In this document: positions 24,438 to 33,364 of the stretch, piece by piece
Position numbering within the stretch: position 1 is the stretch's first letter
Layout of the letters: each line of letters begins with the position of its first letter
Source of the DNA: Bacillota bacterium
Lineage (GTDB): Bacteria > Bacillota > UBA4882 > UBA8346
DNA length: 64,000 nucleotides
Assembly (NCBI GenBank): GCA_023392595.1
Contig: JAEVYU010000026.1
Location: 1-64,000 of the forward strand
Reading direction: 5' to 3'
Notes under the pieces: generated by a model
Told to the model about the DNA's origin: nothing
The model's database searches: none
What the model saw: only the letters and a program-made list of their open reading frames with translations
Position numbers and translations under genes: made by a program

Positions 24438-26861
24438 TTACTTTTTCGTTAAAACCACATCATCAACAACCATACCACAATCATCACCCGCAGACCTGAA
24501 ACCGACTTTAATCACTCCCGTGGTTACACTGATATTGTCAATCGTAACCAATTGCCAGGTATCAGAAATCGGTATATCAACATTAATGTCGCTACCGGCA
24601 TTTCTGATCTCCACTCTTTTAATGGTTGGCGCTCCCCATGCTCTTGCATATAACTCTAATTTGTATATTCCATTGGAAACACATACCGACTGATTTGTTG
24701 CGACGTCATAAATACCTGTTACTTTGCCATGCCAGTGAACCAAATATGCACTATCACTATGAGCTTTCGAGGAATTTACCTCGATATAACCGGCCGCCTC
24801 TGTTCCATTGGATGTCCATTCTACCCAGTAGTTCGGTGATTGATCCTGATCGCCATCATTGATTTCAAATCCGTTATTGGTTACCAGATTGGATCTTCCA
24901 TGGGTATCCATCCAATTAACATTGGCAACCGCATAGCTATCTGACTTTTTAAAGACTAGATAGAGTGTCCGTGTGCCGATGGTATTGGATATTGGCACGT
25001 TTCGGGTAATCCATGACTGCCATCCGCCTGTGGAGTTAACCATCAGCGATCCTATTAACGGGCCTGTGGCGCTATCAAGATGTAATTCAATCGTTCCGCC
25101 GCTATTATTAGAAGCAATCCGCAGATCGATACTGGAAGTTCCGGTTCCAAAATCTACATTATCGTAGGAAACCCAGTCATTATTATTACAGCTGCTTATG
25201 TCTTCCCCCAGGCCTGTATCGGAGCATGATTCCGTGACAATCCCGGACATATTGCTATATTTTTCTGCCTGTCCTACAATCGAAACACCATCTAAATAGG
25301 ATAATGAGTTTATATTGATTTGCGGTAAAGAAGTCGCAACGGTACCATCAGGCAAAACAATATTGCTAAATATTACATTTCTTACAACATCGGTACTACT
25401 ATATCCTGCTAATACCGAAGAGCTGGTTCCCATCTCACGGAGCTTTATATTATTAAAAACTAAATTGATGATTGGACCCGTTCCTAAAGAACTCGAATTG
25501 GTAATCTGACAATATAACCAATTTGGACCATTCCATAGTGTTGATCTTACACATTCTACATCAATATTATCAAAGGTTATATCTTTTACTACTGCAGTGC
25601 CATAGGCATGCTGTACTGCAAATGCCCGGGAGGCGTCATATACGACAGAGTTTTTAAAAGTAACTCCTGTTTGATCTTGTTTCGTCCCCATTCCGATTTT
25701 AAATCCAGCGCTTTGGGTCCAGGTTATACAATCATCAAATGTTACATTGCTGAGCGTTTCCGGATTACCATACCAATTCGCGCAAATATCGGTGGTTGCA
25801 AAGTCCCATGTCTTTGTGGAAAACGGATCATCCTTGGCGATTCCAATTCCATTCTGAACAGTGATATTCTGAGACTCGCAAACATCAATGCAGTCATCTT
25901 CCAGCATTGTAAGGGAGTTAAAATGCTTATAGTTTTTAATTGTACTATTGTCACTTCTCGCAATAGTAAAACCCCAAAGTGCGGCATCCCTTAAGATCAG
26001 GCCGTCAAATGCAAAGTTGCTGCAATTCAAAATCATCAGTATGTTATTGAGATAGTTATTGGTATTTCTCAGATAATAACCATTTCCATCAAGGGTACCG
26101 CGTCCATATAATTTAACATTGTTTGCGCCATTGGCTGTATATATCCACCAGGTTCCATCCTTATTCAGTGAATCCTTGTGAAAGTGCGTCGTATAATCTG
26201 CTGGATTTCCAGAACATCGTAAGACTGCACCGCCTGCCAGATATAACTTCATATTATTTTTAAGCTGCAAATTACCTACGATATAAACGCCTGCGGGAAC
26301 ATACACGATACCTCCGCCATATGCGCTGGCATCATTAATTGCAGATTGAATTGCCGTTGTTGCCATATGGTTTCCCGAACCATCCGCATCATAAGGCGAT
26401 GAAGTAACGTTATATATACCGGTTCCAGAAGAAGCCGGTTGATCGGTTTCACCGGGATCAGCCGCAATAACTAATTTCTTCTGCTTGTTAATTATGATTA
26501 CTAAATATTCATCTTTACTGATGGTAAAAGTAAGTTTGTTGCCGTTCGTGGTACCCGTAAGATTTAATTTTTTGGGACTAATCCAGTAAGAAGAAATACT
26601 GCTCTGAGAGGCTGCTGTTACTTCTATGGTAGCTGAACCGCCGGACATTGAAAATTCCGCATAATCATACTCCGCAGTATAGCTTATTACAGGAACACTT
26701 ACGCCTTCTGCTTTCAAAGAGTACACGGTTGATGACGTATAGCATGCAGGCAATGGGTAAGTATCAATGGTAGCGGCCTGTACGCTAAGGGAAAAACATA
26801 AGAAGCTAGCAACGGTGACTGCGATTGTGATGATTGTATTTTTACATATTTGAACTCCCAT
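24438..26861 (-). CDS. Secreted beta-helix glycoside hydrolase with carbohydrate-binding modules
   Basis: This 807-residue exported enzyme has a signal peptide ending SVQAATID, a short beta-sandwich-like N-terminal part, then a right-handed beta-helix starting at DADGSGNHMATTAIQSAIND (about 155) and AGVYIVGNLQLKNNMKLYL, typical of polygalacturonase/epimerase-type (GH28-like) proteins. EDDCIDVCESQNITV lies near residue 320 and GFKIGMGTK near 390, where GH28 enzymes have DD and RIK motifs; the match is imperfect, so the family is tentative. A CBM6-like module (about 545-675) and a second beta-sandwich module (about 680-807) follow. It is the last gene of the polysaccharide locus and probably cuts the polymer outside the cell. 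Confidence 0.75.
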   Translation of the reverse strand: MGVQICKNTIITIAVTVASFLCFSLSVQAATIDTYPLPACYTSSTVYSLKAEGVSVPVISYTAEYDYAEFSMSGGSATIEVTAASQSSISSYWISPKKLNLTGTTNGNKLTFTISKDEYLVIIINKQKKLVIAADPGETDQPASSGTGIYNVTSSPYDADGSGNHMATTAIQSAINDASAYGGGIVYVPAGVYIVGNLQLKNNMKLYLAGGAVLRCSGNPADYTTHFHKDSLNKDGTWWIYTANGANNVKLYGRGTLDGNGYYLRNTNNYLNNILMILNCSNFAFDGLILRDAALWGFTIARSDNSTIKNYKHFNSLTMLEDDCIDVCESQNITVQNGIGIAKDDPFSTKTWDFATTDICANWYGNPETLSNVTFDDCITWTQSAGFKIGMGTKQDQTGVTFKNSVVYDASRAFAVQHAYGTAVVKDITFDNIDVECVRSTLWNGPNWLYCQITNSSSLGTGPIINLVFNNIKLREMGTSSSVLAGYSSTDVVRNVIFSNIVLPDGTVATSLPQININSLSYLDGVSIVGQAEKYSNMSGIVTESCSDTGLGEDISSCNNNDWVSYDNVDFGTGTSSIDLRIASNNSGGTIELHLDSATGPLIGSLMVNSTGGWQSWITRNVPISNTIGTRTLYLVFKKSDSYAVANVNWMDTHGRSNLVTNNGFEINDGDQDQSPNYWVEWTSNGTEAAGYIEVNSSKAHSDSAYLVHWHGKVTGIYDVATNQSVCVSNGIYKLELYARAWGAPTIKRVEIRNAGSDINVDIPISDTWQLVTIDNISVTTGVIKVGFRSAGDDCGMVVDDVVLTKK

Positions 26862-27005
26862 GAAACATCCCTCCCTTATTCATTTTTTACCGAAAAATGA
26901 ATTGAACCAAAATAACCGGTCGTTACCGCGGAAAACTAAAACCGTTATGGTTCGATATTTCTTCACCTCTTATCCAGGTATTTTTGAGCGAATCGCTACG
27001 CTAAA

Positions 27006-28007
27006 TTAACCCCTTCTCCGTTTGCATAAGTTTATCAAGTCATTGACATCCGCACTCGCCAGGCATTCCACCGTATCAGCGGCGCCATAGTAAATTTTCA
27101 CTTCTCCATTATCCTCAAGGATCATCCCGCCCGGGAATATAACATCATTACGAAATCCGTCCTTCTCATATTGAGTTTCCGGCGCTATCAAAGGTTCTTG
27201 ATAGATTCCAATGATTTTGGACGGGTCCTCCAGATCCAGCAGCATCAAACCTGCGGTATACCGTTTCTTCCAAACGTCCTCCCAACCGTTTTTCCCTCGG
27301 GACGGATCGAGATCGACCGCATGGAAGGTAGTTAACCAGCCCTGGCCGGTTTTGATGGGAGGAGCCGCCGGACCGATTTTATCGTTGGCAAAGGGTACAT
27401 CTTCCACGGTTAATAACAGTTTTGAGTTACCCCAATATTGTAAATCCGGTGAATCGGAGATCCAGATATCGAAGCGGTCTTTACCGCCCCGGCTGTAGAC
27501 CGGGAATGGTCTTTCCAACCTAACATATTTCCCGTCGATTCGCTCCGGGAAAAGCACCATATTCCGATTATCGGGGACAGACATACTCAAAACTTCAAAC
27601 TCCTCAAAATCCTCGGTCACCGCAATGCCACCGCGCAATCCGTGATGGGTATCTACGGCAAAGCAGAGATAGCATTTACCATCCATTGCCGTTAATCTGG
27701 GATCATACACCCTGATGATCTCCTTGTCCTCAAGCCGGAGACACTGCTTGGACTGTACCTCCCAAAGGATTCCGTCGTTACTGTAAGCCAATCCGATATT
27801 GGTCCCTTCAAAACCAAAAGGGCCCTGTTTGGTATAGTTATAGTCGTTTCGAAACATCATTACATACTTTCCCTGATACTTCGTTACCCCGGCGTTGAAT
27901 ATCAGCGTGGCATCATTGGGAACATCTTTAGCTGCTAAAACCGGATTGCCGGAGAAACGTTTAATTACCGTACTTGATTTTAAAACACCTTGAACCCCAT
28001 TTGACAT
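27006..28007 (-). CDS. GH130-type beta-mannoside phosphorylase or hydrolase
   Basis: This 333-residue protein resembles the five-bladed beta-propeller enzymes of family GH130, which act on beta-mannosides. Typical parts are GNPVL, FNAGVTKYQGKYVMMFR, YDPRLTAMDGKCYLCF, RPFPVY and the C-terminal IYYGAADTVECLA. There is no signal peptide, so it acts on imported oligosaccharides. AGGGTGAG precedes the ATG. It lies between the ABC permeases and the secreted glycosidase. Family members phosphorolyse mannosyl-glucose, mannobiose or mannosyl-GlcNAc; the specificity here is not evident. Confidence 0.88.
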   Translation of the reverse strand: MSNGVQGVLKSSTVIKRFSGNPVLAAKDVPNDATLIFNAGVTKYQGKYVMMFRNDYNYTKQGPFGFEGTNIGLAYSNDGILWEVQSKQCLRLEDKEIIRVYDPRLTAMDGKCYLCFAVDTHHGLRGGIAVTEDFEEFEVLSMSVPDNRNMVLFPERIDGKYVRLERPFPVYSRGGKDRFDIWISDSPDLQYWGNSKLLLTVEDVPFANDKIGPAAPPIKTGQGWLTTFHAVDLDPSRGKNGWEDVWKKRYTAGLMLLDLEDPSKIIGIYQEPLIAPETQYEKDGFRNDVIFPGGMILEDNGEVKIYYGAADTVECLASADVNDLINLCKRRRG

Positions 28008-28108
28008 TTTCTCACCCTATCGTATTAAAATTTTAGTGTTACTCAGAGAAAACTTCATCAATTAAGAAAATAACAGAATGAAAAATACATACGGCCTTGT
28101 CCGTAACC

Positions 28109-29014
28109 TTATCCCTTAACGGCGCCGGCTGTGAGTCCGTTAAGAAATTGTTTATTGGCGATTAGGTATATTATGATCATCGGAAATAACGCAAACATGG
28201 CTCCCGCCAACATCAAGTGCCATTCAGCGGCCGCATTGGCACCATATTTCAGCGATACCACACCCACTGTTAATGGACGTAAATCAGGCCGAGCCATCGT
28301 AAAAATTGAAGGTAGTACATAATCGTTCCATGATAACCGGAACATGAATAATCCCACGACTCCTAAAACCGGTTTCAGCAACGGAAGTATAATATTCCAG
28401 AAAGTCCTGATAAAAGTACACCCGTCTATCTGCGCTGATTCATCCAGTTCGATGGGTATCTCCCCCATAAACCGGGAAACCAGAAAAACATTGGTGGCCT
28501 GCCCCCCAACTTGAATGAGGATGATTGCCAATAACGAATTTTGGAGATGCAGGTGAACCATTAACATAAATAAGGGTTTATAAATCAGCGCTCCCACTGA
28601 AATAAAAATGGTACTCAAATAGGCTGCATTTAAAATCTTTTTACCCGGAAAATTTCTCCGGGCCAGGCAATAACCTGCCGACGATGAAATGAGTAACGCC
28701 AAAATAACCGTAGATAAACAGATCATCAGACTGTTTAGGGTATAAATCGCAAAATTAGCCTGTTTCCAGGCCGTTACATAATTTTCAACCATCCATTTTT
28801 GAGGGAATATCGTTCCACCCAAAGTAACTTCGGCATTGGTCTTAAACGAACCTAAAAATGCGTATAAAACAGGAAAAATAATTAAAATCACCAGCATGCT
28901 CAGAAAAATGTAGAGGCCCGTGGTACCCAAAATTCCAGTCCAATTAATCTTCCGGGCAGATTTCTCTTCTAAAAAAATCTTTTTTCTTTGTTCCATCAAC
29001 GAAGAAGTAGTCAT
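28109..29014 (-). CDS. Sugar ABC importer permease, MalG type
   Basis: This 301-residue inner-membrane protein has six hydrophobic helices and the cytoplasmic EAA loop (ELDESAQIDGCTFIRTFWNI, about 205). ATG 29014 follows AAAGGAAG at the right distance; a TTG three codons upstream is possible. It follows the partner permease by 35 bases. It transports the oligosaccharide bound by the protein encoded at 30125-31456. No ATPase gene is in the locus, so a shared MsmX-type ATPase elsewhere is probably used. Confidence 0.9.
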   Translation of the reverse strand: MTTSSLMEQRKKIFLEEKSARKINWTGILGTTGLYIFLSMLVILIIFPVLYAFLGSFKTNAEVTLGGTIFPQKWMVENYVTAWKQANFAIYTLNSLMICLSTVILALLISSSAGYCLARRNFPGKKILNAAYLSTIFISVGALIYKPLFMLMVHLHLQNSLLAIILIQVGGQATNVFLVSRFMGEIPIELDESAQIDGCTFIRTFWNIILPLLKPVLGVVGLFMFRLSWNDYVLPSIFTMARPDLRPLTVGVVSLKYGANAAAEWHLMLAGAMFALFPMIIIYLIANKQFLNGLTAGAVKG

Positions 29015-29049
29015 GGCATTCAACTTCCTTTATTAGTTTTCAATTCCCC

Positions 29050-29979
29050 TTATAAATTGACTTTTTCAGCGCTTTTCCTACTCCATAATAGATAAAATAC
29101 GGTAATACACCCTACAATGATGGATGAAACAAAAGCAACCGCGGAGCCGTACCCCAATTGAAGCAGATCGGATGAAGCGCCAGATTCCGACAAATAGAAG
29201 AGTTTTTTATAAATATATAAGTACATCACATTTGTAGCATCATTGGGTCCTCCGCCAGTCAAGACCAGGATGCTCTCATAACCGTTTAATCCGTAAATAA
29301 TGGCCAACATCACCACCAACTGGCTAATTGAACTGATCATCGGAATGGTAATATAAATGTGTTTTTGAAAATTATTAGCCCCGTCAATCGAGGCGCTTTC
29401 ATATAACTCCGTCGGAACCGACTGCAGGCCGGCTAAAAACAAGATTATGTTATTGCCGATAGCCCCCCAGATGGCCACGATAATCGCGGTTAGCATAGCA
29501 TAATGTATTCCCAGCCATTCAATGGGTTTAGCGATCAATCCCGATTGTAACAGCAGCTGGTTTACAATTCCATTATAGGTATTGAAAAGCAGATAAAAGA
29601 TGAGGCTCATCACCGCCGTGCTGGTAATGGTCGGCAGGAAGAATATAACGCGAAAGAAATGTCTGCCCTTTAATTTATTATTCAGTATAATTGCCAGTAA
29701 TAGGGCTAGCGGAATCGTAATTGCTATTTTTCCTCCGGCATAAATCAGCGTATTCAACACCGAATGCCAAAAATCCACATCCCGGCAAAATAATCGGATA
29801 AAATTTTCAACCCCGATAAACCTTTGATGAAACCCGTCATAATCATAAAACATATATCGAAATGCCCAAAATATCGGATAAAGCGCGAAAACCGCCAGAA
29901 ATAGAACACTGGGAAATAACATCAGATATACATCTTTATTGTTGCGAATCTGCCGAAACAAACCATTCGCCTTAGACAT
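29050..29979 (-). CDS. Sugar ABC importer permease, MalF/UgpA type
   Basis: This 309-residue inner-membrane protein has six helices and an EAA loop (ELYESASIDGANNFQKHIYI, about 200). VLTGGGPNDAT near residue 255 is typical of the MalF/LacF group. The ATG at 29979 or the GTG at 29988 could be the start; neither has a strong ribosome-binding site. A long stem-loop separates it from the binding-protein gene upstream. Confidence 0.9.
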   Translation of the reverse strand: MSKANGLFRQIRNNKDVYLMLFPSVLFLAVFALYPIFWAFRYMFYDYDGFHQRFIGVENFIRLFCRDVDFWHSVLNTLIYAGGKIAITIPLALLLAIILNNKLKGRHFFRVIFFLPTITSTAVMSLIFYLLFNTYNGIVNQLLLQSGLIAKPIEWLGIHYAMLTAIIVAIWGAIGNNIILFLAGLQSVPTELYESASIDGANNFQKHIYITIPMISSISQLVVMLAIIYGLNGYESILVLTGGGPNDATNVMYLYIYKKLFYLSESGASSDLLQLGYGSAVAFVSSIIVGCITVFYLLWSRKSAEKVNL

Positions 29980-30075
29980 TCTCGTCACGACCCATCATTT
30001 TGTAGTTACGTTTGGAGCCTTATTTACTTATAAGCCGGGATTTAGTTGTTTTATCGCGTCTTGCCGCCAGTGGAA

Positions 30076-30117
30076 AGGAAAAGGGAGTAGAAGGGGCATC
30101 CTTCTACTCCCTTTTCC
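30076..30117 (-). promoter_or_regulatory. Stable stem-loop between binding-protein and permease genes
   Basis: AGGAAAAGGGAGTAGAAGG pairs with CCTTCTACTCCCTTTTCCT in a 19-base-pair stem with a four-base loop. No T-run follows on the minus strand, so it is more likely an mRNA-stabilising or attenuating element, as found after malE-like genes, than a full terminator. It would favour excess binding protein over permeases. Confidence 0.65.
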
Positions 30118-30124
30118 TGGAGGA

Positions 30125-31456
30125 TTACAATTTTGAAGGGCTAAAATTCTTAAGGATGATTTTTTTGATATCCCCGCTTTTCATTGCTTTTTCATAAGCC
30201 TCGTTATAACGGTTATTCAAGTCCTTAACAGCAGCATCCCAACTGGTCGCGCCGTAAATTACCGCAAAAAGAACATCATTGTAATTTTTGCCTTCAAGAT
30301 TCATATTATACCAGGTCGGATCGGCTGGAATAATACCATCCAGCTTCGGATCAAGTTTGAAGTCGGCTGCGCCTTTTAAACTTGCCGGTTTGGCGACTTC
30401 GGCCACAGACGGCACAACCGTAAACCCGTATCCTTTTTCATGATACTCCTGGAGGAATTCATTGCGATACAGATATTGCAAAAATTTCCAGGCAAATTTG
30501 GGGTATTTTGTTTGGCTGCCGATGCATAACCAACGGCCCGCAGCATCCGTATCGGATTTTCCAAGCGCCTTTCCATTAGCGGTTGGTAATGGAGCGGCGC
30601 CCCAATCACATTTGGCCGGGAATTGGTTGTTTAAAACACCAACCTCCCAGTTGGCGGAGATATACATCCCGATTTTGCCGGCTGCAAATTGGCTGCGCAA
30701 CGGATCCATATCTAATGCTTCCGAACCGGGGAACATCGAACCATCGTCCACCATCTTTTTGAAGGCCATGATAACCGGCTTCCAAGCTTCGAAGTTAAAC
30801 TTGCCGGTCTTATAGTCATAGTAAAACAACCCGCTGCGATAGGCCACCTGTCTTGCGGAACGTCCTAGCGCACTGGTTGGATTCCGTAAATTGCAGGCGA
30901 AGCCGTAGGCTTTTTCATCTTTTCCCGCTTCGGTAATAATCTTGGCATACTCGACCATTTGTTCCAGCGAGGTAGGGGGTCCGGGCAAATGAGCCTTTTT
31001 GAATAAATCTTTATTATAGACCAACCGGTAAGTTCCGCCGCTGTTGGGTAAACTGTAAACATTTCCGTTATAGTAATTCACCACATCATGATATAACGTA
31101 TTGCCGAATCTCTTTTTCATATCGGAGGTAATGAATTTATTAAGCGGTAAAGCCATATTCCGTTGGGCGTAATAAATTGCATTCTGTTGGCAGTTAAAAA
31201 TATCCGGGGCTTGACCCGATGCAAACGACATATCCAAATTCTGCTGGTAGTTTTCGCTTTGGATAACGTAATCAATAAATATCCCGTCTTTGTTGGTTTT
31301 GTTAAATTCATCAATTGTTGGCTTCATCAAATCCATGTCATGTCTTTGATGAGTCCAAAAGACAAGTTTGGTCGTTTTGGGGGCCGCAAGACTGGTAGCG
31401 GTTATCATCATGAATAACACGGCCACCAAACACATGATTTTTCGAATCAATATCAT
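30125..31456 (-). CDS. Sugar-binding protein of an ABC importer (family 1)
   Basis: This 443-residue protein starts with a signal peptide ending SLAAPKTTK and has the family 1 solute-binding fold: LVFWTHQRHDMDLMKPTIDEF near the N-terminus and SANWEVGVLNN (about 260). The signal peptide lacks a lipobox cysteine at the cleavage site, unlike the lipoproteins used by single-membrane Firmicutes, so the protein should be free in a periplasm. AGGAG precedes the ATG. It is the first gene of the importer and lies downstream of the YesM/YesN regulatory pair. Confidence 0.9.
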   Translation of the reverse strand: MILIRKIMCLVAVLFMMITATSLAAPKTTKLVFWTHQRHDMDLMKPTIDEFNKTNKDGIFIDYVIQSENYQQNLDMSFASGQAPDIFNCQQNAIYYAQRNMALPLNKFITSDMKKRFGNTLYHDVVNYYNGNVYSLPNSGGTYRLVYNKDLFKKAHLPGPPTSLEQMVEYAKIITEAGKDEKAYGFACNLRNPTSALGRSARQVAYRSGLFYYDYKTGKFNFEAWKPVIMAFKKMVDDGSMFPGSEALDMDPLRSQFAAGKIGMYISANWEVGVLNNQFPAKCDWGAAPLPTANGKALGKSDTDAAGRWLCIGSQTKYPKFAWKFLQYLYRNEFLQEYHEKGYGFTVVPSVAEVAKPASLKGAADFKLDPKLDGIIPADPTWYNMNLEGKNYNDVLFAVIYGATSWDAAVKDLNNRYNEAYEKAMKSGDIKKIILKNFSPSKL

Positions 31457-31602
31457 CGAACGTCATCTCCTGTTCAAAAATTTGTAATTTCATTGTAACG
31501 TCATTTATATTTTTCCACAACGAGACACCCTTACGAAATACGGGGGATTTCTTCCGATTTGATTTGCTTATTTTTCCAGCCGATTTCTAAATTAAAAAAA
31601 TA

Positions 31603-31718
31603 GGGTCTGTTGCAAAATCCTCCAAAAGATAAACAAAGCAATATATTGGACTAATTTGTAACTTCTCACCAATATATTGCTTTTTTCGATCAATGAAAAT
31701 TTTTTTTGTAACAGATCG
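31603..31718. mobile_element. MITE-like element with GTCTGTTGCAAAA ends
   Basis: GGGTCTGTTGCAAAAT at the left and ATTTTTTTTGTAACAGATC at the right are imperfect inverted repeats, 11 of 13 core bases matching. Inside, AGCAATATATTGG and CCAATATATTGCT form a strong hairpin followed by T-runs. It has no coding capacity. The hairpin can also terminate the regulator transcript. It lies between the response-regulator gene and the binding-protein gene. Confidence 0.5.
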
Positions 31719-31743
31719 TTTTAAACCGCTATTTGATTATGGA

Positions 31744-33363
31744 TTAATTTTTAATGTATTCGGCTGGAGCCAAACCGACCCATTTTTTGAAGATTTCACT
31801 GAAATATCTGGCATCGGAATAACCAACAATATTTGCGACTTCATAGACCTTAAATTGCCCGGTTGTTAACAGTTCTTTCGCTTTATCAATCCGCACCCGG
31901 ATGACATAATCCATAAAAGTCTCACCCGTGTATTCTTTAAACAAGGTGGTAAAATAATTGGGACTCAAATCGATAAAATTTGCTACCGCATGTAAAGAAA
32001 TTTCATCAGCCATATGTTCGCCGATGTATCCTTTGGCTTTTTCCATCTTGGTTTGTGTTTTATGCTTTTTTTCACATGAATTCACCAAGTAAATTTTCTC
32101 AATTAACTTCCCAAGCCATGGTTTGGTTTTCTCCAACGTATCCAGTTGGGTAATTTGGAGGAGCAAATCCTCTTCCCCTCCTGTTAGTTGAATTTCGTCG
32201 ATATTCATTTCCAAAAGAATTCTGGATATCGATACCACCAAACCGGTTAAGTACTTCTTGATGAGTTTGGGGGAGTAAGCAGCATATTGATCTAAAACCT
32301 CAAAATAGGAATCCAGCCGATGCATTCCCTCTTGCCTGGTTCCGGCTTTTAAGGATACCAGCAACTCTCTCTCCAATTCTAGCGGGTAGTGAAAATGCAG
32401 CTTTGAGTCGGGTAGTACATCATCAATGTGAATAATCTGATTGGATCCCAGCAAGAATTTATGGGAAAGGGCCTCGACAGCTTCTTGATAAGAATGAAAC
32501 AATTGTAAAAAACCGGCATAAAAACGGCCGATACCAATAGAGACAGTAACCTTAGCTTTTTCTTGGGCTAGGACACTAATATTTTCGGCTAAGGCAAAAA
32601 CAGTTTGCTTTCCTTCAGGAAAATGGTTTAATCCCGGTACCGAGATGACCCATCCAAAGCGCTCTTTTTTATCGGTAAAAATCATACTTTTACCCGTTTC
32701 CCGGTTGAACTCGGCTTGTAGTTGGATAAGGTTCTGACCCAACAATTCCATCTGCTGATAACTATTTCGATCGATAATCCCGTTATAATGATCGATCTCT
32801 ACTGCCAATACCGCCAAATATTCCGGATACAAATCGATTCCCAAAAAATCCAAACGTTGGCATATCTCTTCCTCATTTAGACCGCCGGGTTCTTCCAATA
32901 GCCGCTGCAAAAATTTATCCCGTAACAGCGGTAAACTCTGCGCCAAACGTTCTAATATCTTTGTCTCTTCTTCCTGTTTTAATTTTTCATCATTCAATTT
33001 GAGGATTACCCGCAAAATAACCTCTTGAAGTTGATGAATCCGGATCGGCTTCAACAAATATTCCTCGGCGCCAAGTTTCAACGCTTGCTGCGCATATTGA
33101 AATTCATCATATCCGCTGAGAATAATCACCTTGATTTCCGGATACCGCTTTTTGATGGACTCGGTTAATTGGATGCCATCCATAACCGGCATTTTAATAT
33201 CCGTAATCACAATCTGCGGTTTACTTCCTTCCATTACCGCCAAAGCCTCTTCCCCATTATTCGCCCAACCGGTTATTTCCACTCCAATTTCCAGCCATCG
33301 TCCCATCGATCGGATTCCCTGAATGATATCATCTTTGTCATCCACAATCATCATACGGTACAT
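31744..33363 (-). CDS. Response regulator with AraC-type DNA-binding domain (YesN type)
   Basis: This 539-residue protein has an N-terminal receiver (MIVDDKDDIIQGI; phosphoacceptor in VITDIKMPVMDGIQL, about 55), a long middle region and a C-terminal AraC double helix-turn-helix (ANFIDLSPNYFTTLFKEY; AKELLTTGQFKVYEVANIVG). ATG 33363 follows GGAGGAG; a 20-codon longer frame overlaps the kinase gene. It starts one base after the kinase stop codon, so the two are translationally coupled. It probably activates the adjacent importer and glycosidase genes in response to sugars sensed by the kinase. Confidence 0.92.
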   Translation of the reverse strand: MYRMMIVDDKDDIIQGIRSMGRWLEIGVEITGWANNGEEALAVMEGSKPQIVITDIKMPVMDGIQLTESIKKRYPEIKVIILSGYDEFQYAQQALKLGAEEYLLKPIRIHQLQEVILRVILKLNDEKLKQEEETKILERLAQSLPLLRDKFLQRLLEEPGGLNEEEICQRLDFLGIDLYPEYLAVLAVEIDHYNGIIDRNSYQQMELLGQNLIQLQAEFNRETGKSMIFTDKKERFGWVISVPGLNHFPEGKQTVFALAENISVLAQEKAKVTVSIGIGRFYAGFLQLFHSYQEAVEALSHKFLLGSNQIIHIDDVLPDSKLHFHYPLELERELLVSLKAGTRQEGMHRLDSYFEVLDQYAAYSPKLIKKYLTGLVVSISRILLEMNIDEIQLTGGEEDLLLQITQLDTLEKTKPWLGKLIEKIYLVNSCEKKHKTQTKMEKAKGYIGEHMADEISLHAVANFIDLSPNYFTTLFKEYTGETFMDYVIRVRIDKAKELLTTGQFKVYEVANIVGYSDARYFSEIFKKWVGLAPAEYIKN

Positions 33364-33364
33364 A

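Noticed and set aside
30076..30117. Intrinsic terminator between binding-protein and permease genes
   Set aside because: The stem is strong but no T-run follows on the minus strand, so it is listed as a regulatory stem-loop.
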